This document shows positions 23,035-33,929 of a stretch of DNA of 64,000 nucleotides, one piece after another. This DNA is from Onchidella celtica. Its lineage: Eukaryota; Mollusca; Gastropoda; Systellommatophora; Onchidiidae. The notes below the pieces were generated by a model. That model saw only the letters and a list, made by a program, of their open reading frames with translations, was not told the DNA's origin and did no database searches. The stretch is taken from contig OZ007579.1 in NCBI GenBank assembly GCA_963931925.1, positions 29,506,477-29,570,476 of the forward strand, read 5' to 3'. Both the position numbers and the translations under genes were made by a program. Every line of letters begins with the position of its first letter. Within the stretch, counting starts at the first letter, position 1.

Positions 23035-23330
23035 GTTTCCAATTGTTTACCGCCTCTATTTTCGGTTGCTAGCGCATACGTCGATCACGCGTAAAAGCGA
23101 AGCTTTCCCCTCTCTCTAAATCTATACTCTCTGGTCTTACTACAGAATTCATACTCGCCAGAGCACTACGCACTCATTTCTGGTAGGGAAATTGCGCACA
23201 CCGAATTGAACGCGTATTAGTACACATGTACATCGTTTCCGGTGTGGTGGACTTACTATAGGGAGCCAAAACATTTTTACAATATTTTATTTAAAAATTC
23301 TTGAAACTTCAATCAACATAATCGATCGTT
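23035..23330. other. 5' flank and right terminal repeat region of copy A
   Basis: The stretch at about 23226-23270 shares the order GTAC-AT...TTCCGG...GTGG...TTACT with the right end of copy B (43427-43460). The exact end and TSD could not be set. Confidence 0.45.
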
Positions 23331-23660
23331 ACAAAGACGATTGGGCTGGATTAGTTGACACTTAAGAAAATTAATTTTATAATTTTTTTAAATGTCACTT
23401 AGATTTATTATGCTGTAGCGTCGAGCAAAAGAGAAAAAAGGTCAAAATTGCACCACAATGAATTACTCCCGCCACTATATATTTTTATTTAATAAGATGT
23501 ATTTGTTTAGTTACTTTTCTACCCTGTGAATCCATCCTCTTACTTATCAAACCCTATAATATCCAGTAAAATGTCAGTATTTATCAAACTAGTTAGTTAC
23601 TATACATACTTATCTACCTAGCTACCCACCCCTCATCACGTATCCGCCCATCTATCTATA
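23331..23660. other. Non-coding DNA with degenerate CTAC/CTAT repeats
   Basis: No gene seen. Degenerate (CTAC)-type motifs at 23580-23660 and again at 23980-24060 resemble the tetranucleotide found in the introns of the V2, V3 and V5 peptide genes, suggesting this is V1 intron sequence. Confidence 0.4.
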
Positions 23661-23954
23661 GACCCTTTCAACTTCTGCGTTACGGTTGTTTGCGGGGAGT
23701 CGCACGGCTTCGAAAAGCACCGTGTAGGGCAAAAACCTCAACTTGCCTTGATGATGGCATCTGAATATGTGCACATTCAAAGCAAAGATGCATTTTTATG
23801 CCAGAACCAGCACGTAACGGGGTTGTACAGTTGGGTGCCCAACAAGAGGATGACATCGTTCGTCCTTTGTCCACCGCTTCCGCTCTACAAGTGAGGCACG
23901 CCGCCATTTTGTTTGCAAATCACGTGATATGGAGGACGGTAAATTAAAAGGGTC
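23661..23954 (-). mobile_element. Small non-autonomous DNA element carrying a THAP-like exon
   Basis: 294 bp bounded by inverted GACCCTTTCAACTT / GACCCTTTTAATTT ends and flanked by TATA on both sides (23657-23660 and 23955-23958). On the minus strand the frame 23907-23680 contains M-S-S-S-C-W-A-P-N-C...G-S-G-I-K-M-H-L-C, recognisable as the start of a THAP zinc finger, then loses similarity. Likely a deletion derivative of a THAP transposon. The superfamily is unclear because a 4-bp TATA duplication does not fit P elements (8 bp). Confidence 0.6.
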
Positions 23955-24158
23955 TATATGTCTATTAAACTAACTAATTTGTTTATGTATCTACCCATCT
24001 ACTTGTTTCGATACTTTCCTAGCTACATACCTATCTAGCTAGTTACCAATGGAGTATATGTTTTAATGTATTTTTCCAGGCCTACCCATCTGTAACAAAT
24101 CCCAGATTGGGAAATGCCCTCAATAAGACAGCAGAACAATCACAAATAAACAAGTATA

Positions 24159-24493
24159 CAGGGCTCTCAGAGTTACGCGGAGCCGCGAAAATCCGGGATT
24201 GAGAAAGGCCCGGTCATTTGCGTTGAAATAAATTATATCACTTTAAGTTATGAGTATTCACTATAGCCAAGCACATTGTATCTTGAGCACAAGTGCAACC
24301 AGTGAAAAGGGTTCTAGAAAAATACATGTACCCTTCCATTTGCAAAACAGCAAGAATGTCAAGGCAGACAGGGTGTTGTTTGATTTTGCATGCTGAAATG
24401 GGAGGAAGGCAATGGACAGAAGCAAATCGCGTGCGTGAATGGCATGCTGCTCGGCCAGGTTCAGGGGTTGGCATAATTTTCCACTGACAGCTC
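24159..24493. mobile_element. hAT-like MITE inside the solo LTR
   Basis: Ends CAGGGCTCTCAGAG and the inverse of (TA)GAGCTGTCAGTG, with an imperfect AAGTATA-type duplication at 24151-24158 and 24494-24501. The terminal sequence style and ~8-bp duplication fit hAT. The exact right end is uncertain by two bases. No transposase frame. Confidence 0.55.
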
Positions 24494-25105
24494 TAAGTAT
24501 AGCAATTAACAAAACAGTCAAGCAGGCTCACACATTTATTATAACATTAATAAGTACAATCCAATAAATCCCATACAGTACTCGTTCCCCTCAATCATTC
24601 ATTCCACTTCCAGTTCCACGACAGTATATTCACTTCTTTAAAATATGAAATTTTGGCCTCAGCCTAACATCAATGTCTGCACTATCTTGCAGTACAATAA
24701 CTTAATACATATATCTCATAAATATGGCCAGCCTCGATTCCCCGAATCAGACTGCCACGGCTACTGTGCTGCCTGTGGGCCTTACGCCACAGCTACCCTT
24801 GGCGGAAGCACCCAGATACTGGCGTACATCCCCAGCCCTGTCTATGTCCTCTAGGTCCTGACGGTGGCATCACAGCCCGACCCCGTCACTTCAGTTACAG
24901 CCGCTACATCTTACAGCCTGTACCCGGCACCTATAAAGAATAACATCACGTCTCTATAATACTATGTACTTACTATACACTCACCACTCATTACGACCCA
25001 TCAAGCGTACACACAACCTTCCACATTTCACCCACCACACAGCCAACACACACGCAAACTCTACACAGCCGCACATCTCTACTGTAACATACACTCACAG
25101 TATTA

Positions 25106-26028
25106 GGAAGGACTTTCGAATGCGTTCCATACATGCTGAAGAGGGTTTATTTTGAGAGGTGTAAATAAAAAAAGGGGCTAGGTATTTTTGGGGGGTTTTC
25201 TAAAGAAAGACAAAGAAATAATTCATGGCATGCTTCGCTTTCTCTATCTGTCTCCCATCTCTAACGTACTTTCATCTCATCTCAATTTCTCTGCGTAAGA
25301 ATCATCTGAAAGTGAACACATACATAATTATTATAAATCATATCATGACAATACTCGGATTCGCACCCTCACCCTTTCGCTCCCGAATCACACGTCTTAA
25401 CCATTTGGCCACGCAGGTGAGTTAATAGCTTGATGGTAGTCATTTACTAATACTCACATACTGCACCCTTGACCTAAATTATGGAAAGTTACGGACCTTG
25501 TTAATTTGCATAGTTTTTAAAAATTATGAATCGGCTTAGTAGCAAAACAATCCTATTTCAGCTGCTGGGAGATTGCATGATGTGAGTTAATACAGGGCCT
25601 ACATGAGTGTTCGTCGATCGCATTGGCTACCCCAGCCCCTTTTCGCCTGATTAGTCAATCTGACTACCGCCCATTGATACAAACTGACTAGACCCTCACG
25701 CCCCCAGGTCCATCTGACCATTCCATGTGAGTTTAAATTCCTGAACACCATATCAAGTTTTGTTTCAGCAAACCTTCGCTAGTTGCGCTTTTCGTAAATT
25801 CTGTTACCGTGACCTCTGCCCAGCAAGTTTCAAAATGGCACCTGTTTTGCGGATTTTGTCTCACTTCAGACTTTTTTCTGGGATTATACTGTTTTTCTTG
25901 GCAAGTGTGTTACAAATATTACTGTGAATATGAAGCGATAGTTGGTAATAAAGTCTCAAACAATGCATAACGGTGAGTAAAGTTCAATAACGTTATAAAA
26001 GCTATGGAACGCATTCGGAAGTCCTCCC
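25106..26028. mobile_element. 923-bp non-autonomous DNA element with 8-bp TSD inside the solo LTR
   Basis: Inverted ends GGAAGGACTTTCGAATGCG and GGGAGGACTTCCGAATGCG, flanked by the perfect 8-bp duplication CAGTATTA (25098-25105 and 26029-26036). An 8-bp duplication fits hAT or P-like transposition. No transposase is encoded; it contains a tRNA-like segment at 25357-25413. Confidence 0.8.
25357..25413 (-). repeat. tRNA-derived SINE head (Pol III A and B boxes)
   Basis: On the minus strand: TGGCCAAATGGTTAAGACG (A-box-like), then about 30 bases later GGTGCGAATCC (B-box-like, one change from GGTTCGAATCC). No cloverleaf could be built confidently, so I call it a SINE-type relic, not a tRNA gene. 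Confidence 0.5.
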
Positions 26029-26541
26029 CAGTATTACACAGCACTCCGACTATGCTAAGAATCCATGCTCCTAACATACGTATCTCGCTCATTGTTCACA
26101 TCTATTTATACAGTAATGAATTACTTGCACACTCCTTAAGTCCTCGCATATAACTTATTTGCATCATTATCATCCTCAGAATATAGTAGATTTATCATCA
26201 CAATTACAAATCCTTATAATTCAACCTACCAGTCTTCACTGGAATACATCAAACTCACGACTGCCTCTCACACGTCTGTTCTCTCGAACTTCTGAGCTTG
26301 CAGTGACTTTTCATTACCCAAACGCTACCTCAACAACTCCAACAATTTTCTCGTGTCATTGCACGCTTCCAAGTTAACTGTCTGCCTCAACTATCCCGTG
26401 AGTTAATCTTACAACTCTATACTCACTTTACAGCAATCCTTTTAATCGCGCTCACTCCACTTGTGACACCATCCAATCAAAATAGCTATATGAGCAGTTA
26501 AAAAAAAATATTTAAAATATATATATACATAATTATATTAC

Positions 26542-26679
26542 CTGTGCAACTCCCTTTCCCTTTGAAGGAGCACCTGAATATACAGAAACCGTACACAATT
26601 TCCCATCATCAGGGGGACAGGGCCAACTTGAAGTGATCAGCACAGCCAGACACAGTAGTTGCAGTAAGCCTTTTATCAT
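26542..26679 (-). CDS. V1: exon 1 of small secreted VWC-like peptide gene (exon 2 not in view)
   Basis: ATG at 26679 (minus), 46 codons in phase 0 to a donor at 26541 (GCACAG|GTAATA). Encodes a signal peptide (M-I-K-G-L-L-Q-L-L-C-L-A-V-L-I-T) followed by W-P-C-P-P-D-D-G-K-L-C and a basic/glycine tail. It is clearly homologous to V2-V5 in signal peptide, Cys placement and ~150 bases upstream. The partner exon should lie below 24 kb on the minus strand, beyond the solo LTR and perhaps beyond copy A; I did not find it. The frame is intact as far as seen, so this may be a real gene with a very long intron or an orphan exon. Confidence 0.65.
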
Positions 26680-26830
26680 CTCTTCACTAAGTTGGACGCT
26701 CAAGTCTTGTTATGATATCGTCTTTGTGTTCTGTAGTAAGCTCACACTGACGTCTAAAGCACACGGCTAATCTGTCTGTTTGATGCTGGAAGACCTAAAC
26801 GAGATATTGCTGCAACAGGTTGGACAATGC
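26680..26830 (-). promoter_or_regulatory. Conserved upstream block of V1
   Basis: Shared with V2-V5 in the same order: CAGACAGATTAG, GACGTCAGTGTGAGCT (GACGTCA, CRE-like, at 26748-26754), then ACGATATYATAACAAG before the ATG. The CRE-like core lies about 69 bases before the ATG in V1, V2 and V3. Confidence 0.55.
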
Positions 26831-28339
26831 CTGAGTGATAACTGTCACAGTTAAATGTTCAGAACTACGTTATGTCTGGAGTACTTCTGTAAATGAACTA
26901 TCGATTCTGTTGTTTAAATCTTTATTTTGCTTAGGCTTGTATAATATTTATTTATTTTCGAACATGTGGTATGTTTATTTTTTACGTGCTGCAAAAATGG
27001 AATTGCAGTTTTTTTTATCATTTTTAAAAAAAAAAACGAGTAGCTTTCGCGTTTTTCAAGGGGTACAAGGCAAAGTAAACGGCACCACTTCATACAGAAA
27101 GCAAATCCACACAAAACGTCGGCTTATCACAGCTGCCCAAGTACGCAAGGTCAGCCACACAATTCAGCGATAGATTGGATATAAAAGTAAGACACTACCT
27201 TATTTCAGATTCATTCCTATCACAAAATTGGGAACAAGTTAAAAATGAAAAGATATTTGCTCGCGATGATGCTGGAAACTGTAATGCAGACTGTTAATAT
27301 GAAACTAAAATGTGGGAGCTTCACACTCATCAAGAAGCATTTAACTTCCTTAGAGAATGAGAATATTATTATAGGTCAGATTTGAGGGGCATGATGGTGA
27401 CAGTGAGACAGTTGTGCTGATTTTCAGTTTTGTTGCCAAGCAAACTATACTATATCACTTGGATGCAGATGTAATATTTCAGGTTGTTTTTTTCCCCAAA
27501 TGCTCAAAACATGTACTCACTACTGAAATCCACAGTTGTTAGAGGTTCCACAGCCCCCCCCCCCCCACACACACACAATTCAACTCCCCTCCCATCCCCA
27601 AAAATACTACTGATATGAATAATTAGTTGGCTTTGTCTATATTAATTAATCCATGATTCAAATCATTTTTTTTAAATCTAAAGGAAAGAATTGAACTCAC
27701 ACTATATTTTTCTATCAAATATCATAAAAACCACAGAAAAACTGTGGGGTCGCAGCAGGGCTATAAGCAAAGTCAAAATTGGGTAAAAAGAAATGGTTGT
27801 ATGTTGCAAAACCCTGCGTAAGAAATAAAACCCAAACAATACAAAGCAAACTAAAGAGAAGACAGAAAATACACAAATTTTCGGCTTTCGCCTTTGTCAA
27901 GTGAAAAAAACGAACAATAAAAGACTTCAACAGGAACGAAGTGAACCAGTTTACTTAGCTGCGAGTTCTTGCTTCGTTAGCAGCACCAAAGCACGTCCGT
28001 CCGCCAAAAGCAATGCAATTTGAAATACACGAACCTGACTAGCATAATGATAAGTTAAGTGTGCCTATGTTTTTACATAGACAAATCTGGCAGTTTTGCT
28101 AGCTGGCATTAGAGTGACATCATAATTATTTTGTCAGTTGGAAAAGACAAGCTTGTTATATATAGACAGCCCCGTGATTTTCATAATATTTGATTATGAA
28201 CAGATAACTATGCCTCAGCAGAAAGCCAAGCAGCATGGAAACAGGTTTACGCCTAAGAATGTCGGGTATATTTCTTCTTCTAATGTATTCCAACCATCAG
28301 GATGAGCATGAGAGAACAATACCGCACCAAATGGATTTC
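26831..28339. other. Non-coding DNA, no gene recognised
   Basis: Short frames only, none with recognisable motifs. Holds a poly-C/(CA) patch at about 27548-27580 and several poly-A/T runs. Confidence 0.4.
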
Positions 28340-29159
28340 GGCCCTGGACAGACGAGCTGTAAAAAACGCAGCAGTAATTACTGCGCAATCTGGAGATCTA
28401 TACACTGTGCCAAATGAGTGCGGTCACAGGAGCGACAAGCAGTAATTTCAGTCCTGGCGTAGCAGATGTGTGTCGCTCACATTCTGCTACGCCGCGACAC
28501 ATCAGCGCATTGGTGAAGCACAGAATTCAATGGATGCGGACACACGAGCTGCATTTACCGCCGGCGCATTTCTACAACAACTGTGGGTTTTCCCTCTCGC
28601 CTTACTCACCACAACAATATTTCCAGCGTGACCATGTCGTCTTATCACGTAACAGAGAATTTGATTTTGGAAATAAAGAAAAGAAACATCTGTTGGGACA
28701 GCACAATTGAAGAATATAAAAATAAAAATTTTTAAAAATCATGCTTGGATCGATGTATGAATAGCAGTCAGACAAGATTTCAATGATTTCATATTTGTAT
28801 GCTGTCGGGCAACATTTGGTGTCAAAACTGTTGTTAATTCTTCAAAGGTGGCTCTGGGCATACGAAAATAATCGAAGAATTTGGACTCATCTTCTTGAAG
28901 TTCTTCATATAAGGTGTAAAACTGACCTCTAAGTAATCTGTGAGAAACTATGGGATAAACCCAAAATCTTCTTTGTCCCTTTCTTTTTTTAAAGATTCTT
29001 CTCATCACCATAACAAAAGCCACCCTGACTTTCCGATCGTCCATGTTGAAATAAGCTGTGTAGCGTTAAATATCGCCCGTGTGGACGGCACACAAAATAA
29101 GCAACAATTACTGGGCAATAATTACTGCTGCGTTTTTTACAGCTCGTCTGTCAAGGGCC
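28340..29159 (-). mobile_element. PIF/Harbinger deletion derivative
   Basis: 820 bp between inverted ends GGCCCTGGACAGACGAGC and (reverse) GGCCCTTGACAGACGAGC. The inverted repeat continues to about 45 bp (through GTAAAAAACGCAGCAGTAAT). Flanks are TTC on the left and TTA on the right, consistent with the 3-bp TWA/TTA duplication of PIF/Harbinger with one later change. Contains only an N-terminal transposase piece on the minus strand. Confidence 0.75.
28739..29044 (-). pseudogene. N-terminal fragment of HARBI1-like transposase (101 codons)
   Basis: Minus-strand frame from ATG 29044. It has the characteristic N-terminal region of PIF/Harbinger transposases: R-R-F-W-V-Y-P-I, then L-Y-E-E-L-Q-E-D-E-S-K-F-F-D-Y-F-R-M, then F-E-E-L and R-Q-H-T-N. 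All three DDE catalytic residues are missing because the element was internally deleted and the frame ends at 28739. It could still encode a short protein, but no catalytic activity is possible. Confidence 0.75.
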
Positions 29160-29449
29160 TTACGAGTGCAGCCTCATTCACCAACTTGCAAAACACGGAT
29201 AATTTGGGTGGGGGGGGGGGGGGAGAAGAGGGGGGGTGTTACTGAACAACACAAGTATTTCCTTTCCTGAATGGAAGGTTTCAGCGACTCTCCTCCTCGT
29301 CCATTTGAAATAGAATTCATGAAACAATCTGGCACATTCACACAAACAAAAAATCAACTCAAGAATTAGAACTTTGAGCACTGTGTTGGTATTAAATTCC
29401 TGTGCGACCCGGGCCGTCTTTTATTTGTATGTCACGCAAACACTTGAGA
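29160..29449. other. Intergenic/3' flank of V2
   Basis: No frame recognised. Begins just after the Harbinger derivative and includes a poly-G tract at about 29207-29224. The part next to the V2 stop is presumably its 3' UTR. Confidence 0.4.
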
Positions 29450-29548
29450 TCATTTCCCTAGATATACACATTTGAGGTTTCCGTCGCTACAGTGACATTT
29501 CATGTCAGGATCAAAGTCAGCGGGCAAATCTTCGCCATCTTTGTAAAG
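29450..29548 (-). CDS. V2 exon 2: VWC-like C-terminal segment of secreted peptide
   Basis: Minus strand: acceptor AG at 29550-29549, then 32 codons in phase 0 and TGA at 29452-29450. The peptide reads L-Y-K-D-G-E-D-L-P then K-C-H-C-S-D-G-N-L-K-C, the same pattern as V3 and V4 exon 2 (aromatic-x-x-G ... C-x-C-x-D-G-x-x-x-C), which resembles the N-terminal subdomain of von Willebrand factor type C modules. The only upstream partner on this strand is exon 1 at 48638-48516; both ends are phase 0. The intron would be 18,967 bases, about 15.9 kb of it retrotransposon. Joined length 73 residues. Confidence 0.7.
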   Translation of the reverse strand, partial: LYKDGEDLPADFDPDMKCHCSDGNLKCVYLGK

Positions 29549-29880
29549 CTGCTCATGTAGATATAAAAAAAAAAAGCTGAATGAGTAGCAATCAATTACA
29601 TGCAGTTCAAATGAGCGTAGGTGGTGTAAAGTACATTACTGCATAGGCACCTGTCCGCTTTCGTCTGCATTTCTATAATGGTGGAAGCTTTTCTACCTAA
29701 TTTCTTGATCATTTCAGTTGGCATATTTTCCTGACTGGTCAACTGACCCTTACCCCTCTTGCCGCAGAAAGTTACCTGTCTGTTTTATTTGTTAAATCCA
29801 CTGAACTAATCTCTCTGCCAGCTTATAAAACTACACAGTCATCATGATTTTGTAATTGTCTGCGTTTACTAACTATTATC
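29549..29880 (-). other. V2 intron, acceptor-proximal part
   Basis: Non-coding, pyrimidine-rich on the minus strand near the acceptor. No repeat or frame recognised. Confidence 0.45.
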
Positions 29881-30325
29881 CATCTACCCATCCATCCACT
29901 TACCTACCTATAAATATTCGCAAATCTACCCACCCACCTACCTACCTACCTACCTACCTATCTACCTACCTACCTACTTACCTACCTACCTGCCTACCTA
30001 CTTACCTACATATCTACCTACCTACCTAACTACCGCCCTACCTACCTACCTACCTACCTATCTACCCACATGTCTGCCTGTTTACATATTTACCTACCTA
30101 CCTACCCAAATATCTGCCTGTTTACATATTTACCTACCTACATACGAACCTACTTACCTACCTACCCAGCTACCTACCCATCTACCTACCTGCCTACCTG
30201 CCTACCTATCTACCTACCTACCTATCCACCTACCTACCTACCTGCCTATCTTTCTACCTACCTACTTACCTACCTACCTGCCTGCCTACCTACCTATCTA
30301 CCTACCTACCTACCTAACTACCTAC
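29881..30325. repeat. (CTAC)n tetranucleotide tract
   Basis: About 445 bp of CTAC with CTAT, CTGC and CCAC variants. On the minus strand it reads GTAG and lies upstream of V2 exon 2, as the GTAG tract of V3 (50765-51030) lies in the V3 intron. The 88-codon frame through it is only repeat translation. Confidence 0.95.
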
Positions 30326-31290
30326 GAAGAACCTAAGCTTTCTATGTACAATTCAACATCTACTCACTTGATCGAAATACCAACGAATGCAGTCTTTAAA
30401 TTTGTTTTGTGTTTCATACATTGCAGTATTCATTCTAAATACTTAACAAAATAATACTTACCTCCATACAGCTTGCAAAACTTTGCTGTATACCTAATTC
30501 ATTTATGCAGTAAGATAAAGTCTTTATAGTATATTATCTAACCTTATAATATATATTATTGACATTGCGCCAGCTTGATAATACGCATGTTTGAACAATC
30601 TGTGAATTCTATAATACCGTCCCTTGTAATGCAAATTTACTACATATATAAAGTAAGCTCACACTAGCCGATTTGATTGGTCGACTGGTTGACTGGTTAC
30701 TTCACGATCTTGAATTTCAATGAGACCTCATGCACCAGCCGATAAGTTTGATCTCATTGAAACTCTGTGAGGTTGGCCGAGCAAAGGCGGCTATAATCCT
30801 TTCACTGTGTTGTTTTACAATTTCTGTAATATCCCCGGTCTGGCTGTATCAATCAGGTCAAATGTTGCATTTTTTTTTTTTTTGGACTTTCATAGAGTTA
30901 AAAATAAAAATTGGCCGCCGCCAAGTATTGAATATAGGGATTGCTTACAGTATCAGCAAAAATGTTCTGCTAACACCCGGATTCCATGAACACAGGCAAG
31001 TATGTTTTGGATGCAGTGTGTGTTAGCGAGTTCTTGCAGAGCCGTCTTAACACATGAGCACACTGTTCAGTTACCCAGGGGTCCTAAGTGTTTAGGGGAC
31101 CCCTTGCATGCAACTTTCTGGGTAGTTTGCACAAGGGGCGGGCCACAGTCAATTGCTTTGCCTAAGGCCCCATACTAATATCATGACGGCCCTTAGTTGT
31201 TGTACTGAATGAAGTTTAATAAAAGAATAGTTTGTGATTTTAATGTTATATTCAACCTGTGATAATCAGAATGTACTTTATTCGTATGTG
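30326..31290. other. Non-coding DNA within the V2 intron, left of element 2
   Basis: No gene. AGTAAGCTCACACTAG at about 30652 resembles part of the V-gene upstream block but nothing else of an exon 1 follows. Ends with the TSD of element 2. Confidence 0.4.
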
Positions 31291-31295
31291 GTGTC

Positions 31296-32532
31296 TGTCA
31301 AGAACAGATTTATTTTCATAAATGTTTCCACTGACTAAATTTTTGTGAGAGAGCAGTGAGTAATTTTTACAAACGTAATTATTGTGCGAGCCAGCATAAC
31401 TTGGTCTCGTAAACAAGTTGTTTTGAACAGTTTTTTTTATAATAGATAGACAGAAGATGTGGGGAAGGATAGACGGACAGCGTAGGTGTGCATGACTGAG
31501 CACTTGTTGTATCTCGTGTTTTGAACTAGGTTTAGTAAAGAGGGAAGGGGTGAGTAGGAATTAAATGTTATTGAGACGTCTGTTGACGTACAGAAAATAC
31601 CGTGATCCAGAGTAAAAGCTCGGGGTTTTGAACATGTCAAGAATTTATTGCTATAAAATTACATTTTATTGTCTTGGGTGATTCGACCTTTGATGTCGAC
31701 CCAAGGTCGTTGCGTAGGGCTGTTACTTAAAATAACCCAGTTCGGCAGCTGAGCTAGAAGTGGTTGCACCAACCACAATCCAGGAATTAGACGGTAAGCT
31801 GCAGATGCAGTCCAGTATTTAAGGCCATACAGAACTTAGTTCTGGGCCACATGTAGACAATCCATTTACGAGGTGGTCGGCGATAGTCCTCAGCCAGATG
31901 AGAGACATAGAGACGCAGTTGAGCAGTCCATTGTGAGGGGCCTGATTTAAAGCTCCAGAGCATAAGCTACTTGGTTTGATATAAACCCACAGCGTTTACA
32001 TCCAGCGCTCTCACTCCCAGTGAGGGCCTCATGGTGAGAGTCCATACTAATTTGTAATGATGAAAGTGAACCGTTCTACTTACTTTTGAAGACAGTTTCA
32101 GAGCTACCGCCAGACAACGCATGGTTGTACAAGCATTCTCCATGGCGTGTCTAGAGGAAATGTCCATATCCTAACATGTCTCATTGAATTAATAGAATTT
32201 AAACTGTTAGATCCGTCGCCACGTGCGCGGATTCTATTTGCCATATAACTCATATGACCTGCAAGTAGTTAGATTGAATTCGTTAGTCTTTATAAAAGCT
32301 GTAGTTCCATTAGTTAGATTCAGTTGCCTTTGAATTGATATTTATATTTATAATTATATTTGTTACATTAATTCCTGTAATTAAACTGCCCTACAGTTCT
32401 GCTAAAATTGAAAGCAATTGATTTATTTAGTTTTTAGAGTGCAAGTATTTATTTTTGTGTGTTCGTCGATTGTGGGAGCGGACCTCGAAAGAGTGTCAAT
32501 CGAAATATCCCCATGTAACCCACATCGCGACA
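31296..32532 (+). repeat. 5' LTR of element 2
   Basis: Begins TGTCAAGAACAG and ends CATCGCGACA. A minus-strand relative is at 56868-58079. Confidence 0.93.
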
Positions 32533-33929
32533 CTGGAGGGGACACTACACACCATTGTTTAGTTTATAGTTTATTTAGATTAGAGTATATCGTTTTTCTC
32601 TTTGATTAACTTTTGTTTCTTTTCAGTTTCAGTGCTCACGTGGTCTCGCACGTTGAGCTAGTTTAAAATTATTTATTATTTAGTTTGTATACTGCTTTCT
32701 TCATTATTTGTTCCACATATTTCCGGCTCTCCCATTGACCCGAGGATCGAGGCCAAGGAGACGTCAACATAACTGAACGGTGAAAGACAAAAAAGACTGA
32801 CTGTGGTGTACGCAAAGGCTAAAGGAATCTCCACCAGTTCCTTGAGTTAAGTGATTCCATCCTAAAATTTTGTCTGCGTCTGGGGAGTTGAGTGTTCCTC
32901 CTCGTGTTTTACAGGCTTTTTATACTTTTTCTCTGTGTTTAGGAACTCACGGGCGGTGGCGAGGGCGTTCTTACGTTTGCGGGTCCCCCCTGCCAAAGTG
33001 GTGGCTTGGTCGCAGACTCTGCCGTCTCGACGACAGATTGTGCGGTCTCGCAACACCAGTGGTTATTAAAACTGTGGGAAGTCGCATTCGCGAGAACGGA
33101 CTTTGATAGGGATCTGTACACTTTGTTTAGATTGTAGCGTTCCATCTTCCTCGTTGTTTTAGGAAGACGTCTCTCTTGTCCTCTTCTCACCTATCTGTAA
33201 TTATATTCAGAACTTGTAGGGTCTGTTATCGTTCGTCTTTTCTTGTTTGTCTAGCGTCGTGTTTGGTGTAATTTTTTTTTTTTTGCATTAGACCTTTATC
33301 ATTATGGTGTTGGTACATTCCTTTGTTTAATATAATGCCTGTGTGAGTCATGTGTCTACATTGACGCATTGATTGAGTTTATCTGGTTATTGTGACGTAT
33401 AAGGCTGATACGCCAGAGTATATATTTATATATTGGGAATATTGATTCCCCATTCAAGTGCAGTTGTGCACCTGCCTTGAATATCCAGTATATAATTACT
33501 GAAGTTATTGTTCTTTAAAGAGAACTACCGGTAATAAAATTACCTTGCAATTGCAATTATACAAGAGCTATAGAAAAATAGCTAAAAATATTAATCAACG
33601 ATCTAATATTCGTTGATTCACGTGTATTTATATATTACATCGGCAGTGATAACAGTAAGGACACTGCGATTTCATTGAAGAAGAAACATTGTTTGTATTT
33701 TGTCGTCTACTAGGGACGTCGACCCGACGAGTGCAAATCGCCTCAGGGATAAATAATCGCGGAGTTAAACAAGTAAATATTTTTTTTATCGCGTATCGGA
33801 TTAACGTAAATACTACAGTGATAACATAGTACACTGTCAGACGGGCTATTGCGTGAATTTATCCGGATACCTGTCCATTAACATTAATAGATCTCCTGTA
33901 GAGACCTATTGTGAGTGTAACTAATCATA
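32533..33929 (+). other. PBS and leader of element 2
   Basis: One base after the LTR comes TGGAGGGGACAC (32534-32545), in PBS position. I could not match it confidently to a tRNA. The 1.4-kb leader has no long frame and is clearly conserved, inverted, in the third copy (about 55860-56867). Confidence 0.8.

Larger units (their letters stand above)
7992..23300. mobile_element. Decayed two-gene DNA transposon, THAP/DDE + SWIM/YqaJ type (copy A), with nested insertions
   Basis: Remnants of the two genes found intact in copy B are present here in the same convergent layout: nuclease gene on + (8220-10560) and transposase gene on - (12531-11287, with a THAP exon at 23034-22922). Around 23226-23270 a stretch (GTACATCGTTTCCGG, then GTGG and a TTACT) resembles the right terminal repeat of copy B at 43427-43470, marking the right end near 23.3 kb. 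The left terminal repeat is not visible; element 1 abuts the 5' side of the nuclease gene. A foldback-like element (13.9-22.4 kb) and a CsRn1 retrotransposon interrupt the transposase gene. Boundaries are approximate. Confidence 0.65.
24091..26468 (-). mobile_element. Solo LTR related to element 1, with two nested insertions
   Basis: Reading minus, it starts TGTCACAAGTGGAGTGAGCG at 26468 and ends with a diverged version of the element-1 LTR end (GGGATTTGTTACA at 24091). It is flanked by the perfect 5-bp repeat CCATC (24086-24090 and 26469-26473). No PBS or internal sequence follows, so it is a solo LTR left by LTR-LTR recombination. After removing nested elements (24159-24493 and 25106-26028) the length is about 1.1 kb, close to the 1193 bp of element 1. 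It sits 73 bp beyond the V1 exon 1 donor, hence in the V1 intron. Confidence 0.88.

Noticed and set aside
25357-25413. Possible tRNA gene on the minus strand
   Set aside because: A and B box motifs are present but I could not form acceptor and anticodon stems; it lies inside a non-autonomous element, so a SINE relic is more likely.
30070-30336. 88-codon frame rich in Tyr, Leu, Pro and Thr
   Set aside because: Pure translation of the CTAC tetranucleotide tract.
30640-30730. Possible sixth peptide-gene upstream block (AGTAAGCTCACACTAG)
   Set aside because: Similarity covers only about 14 bases and no signal-peptide exon follows on the minus strand.
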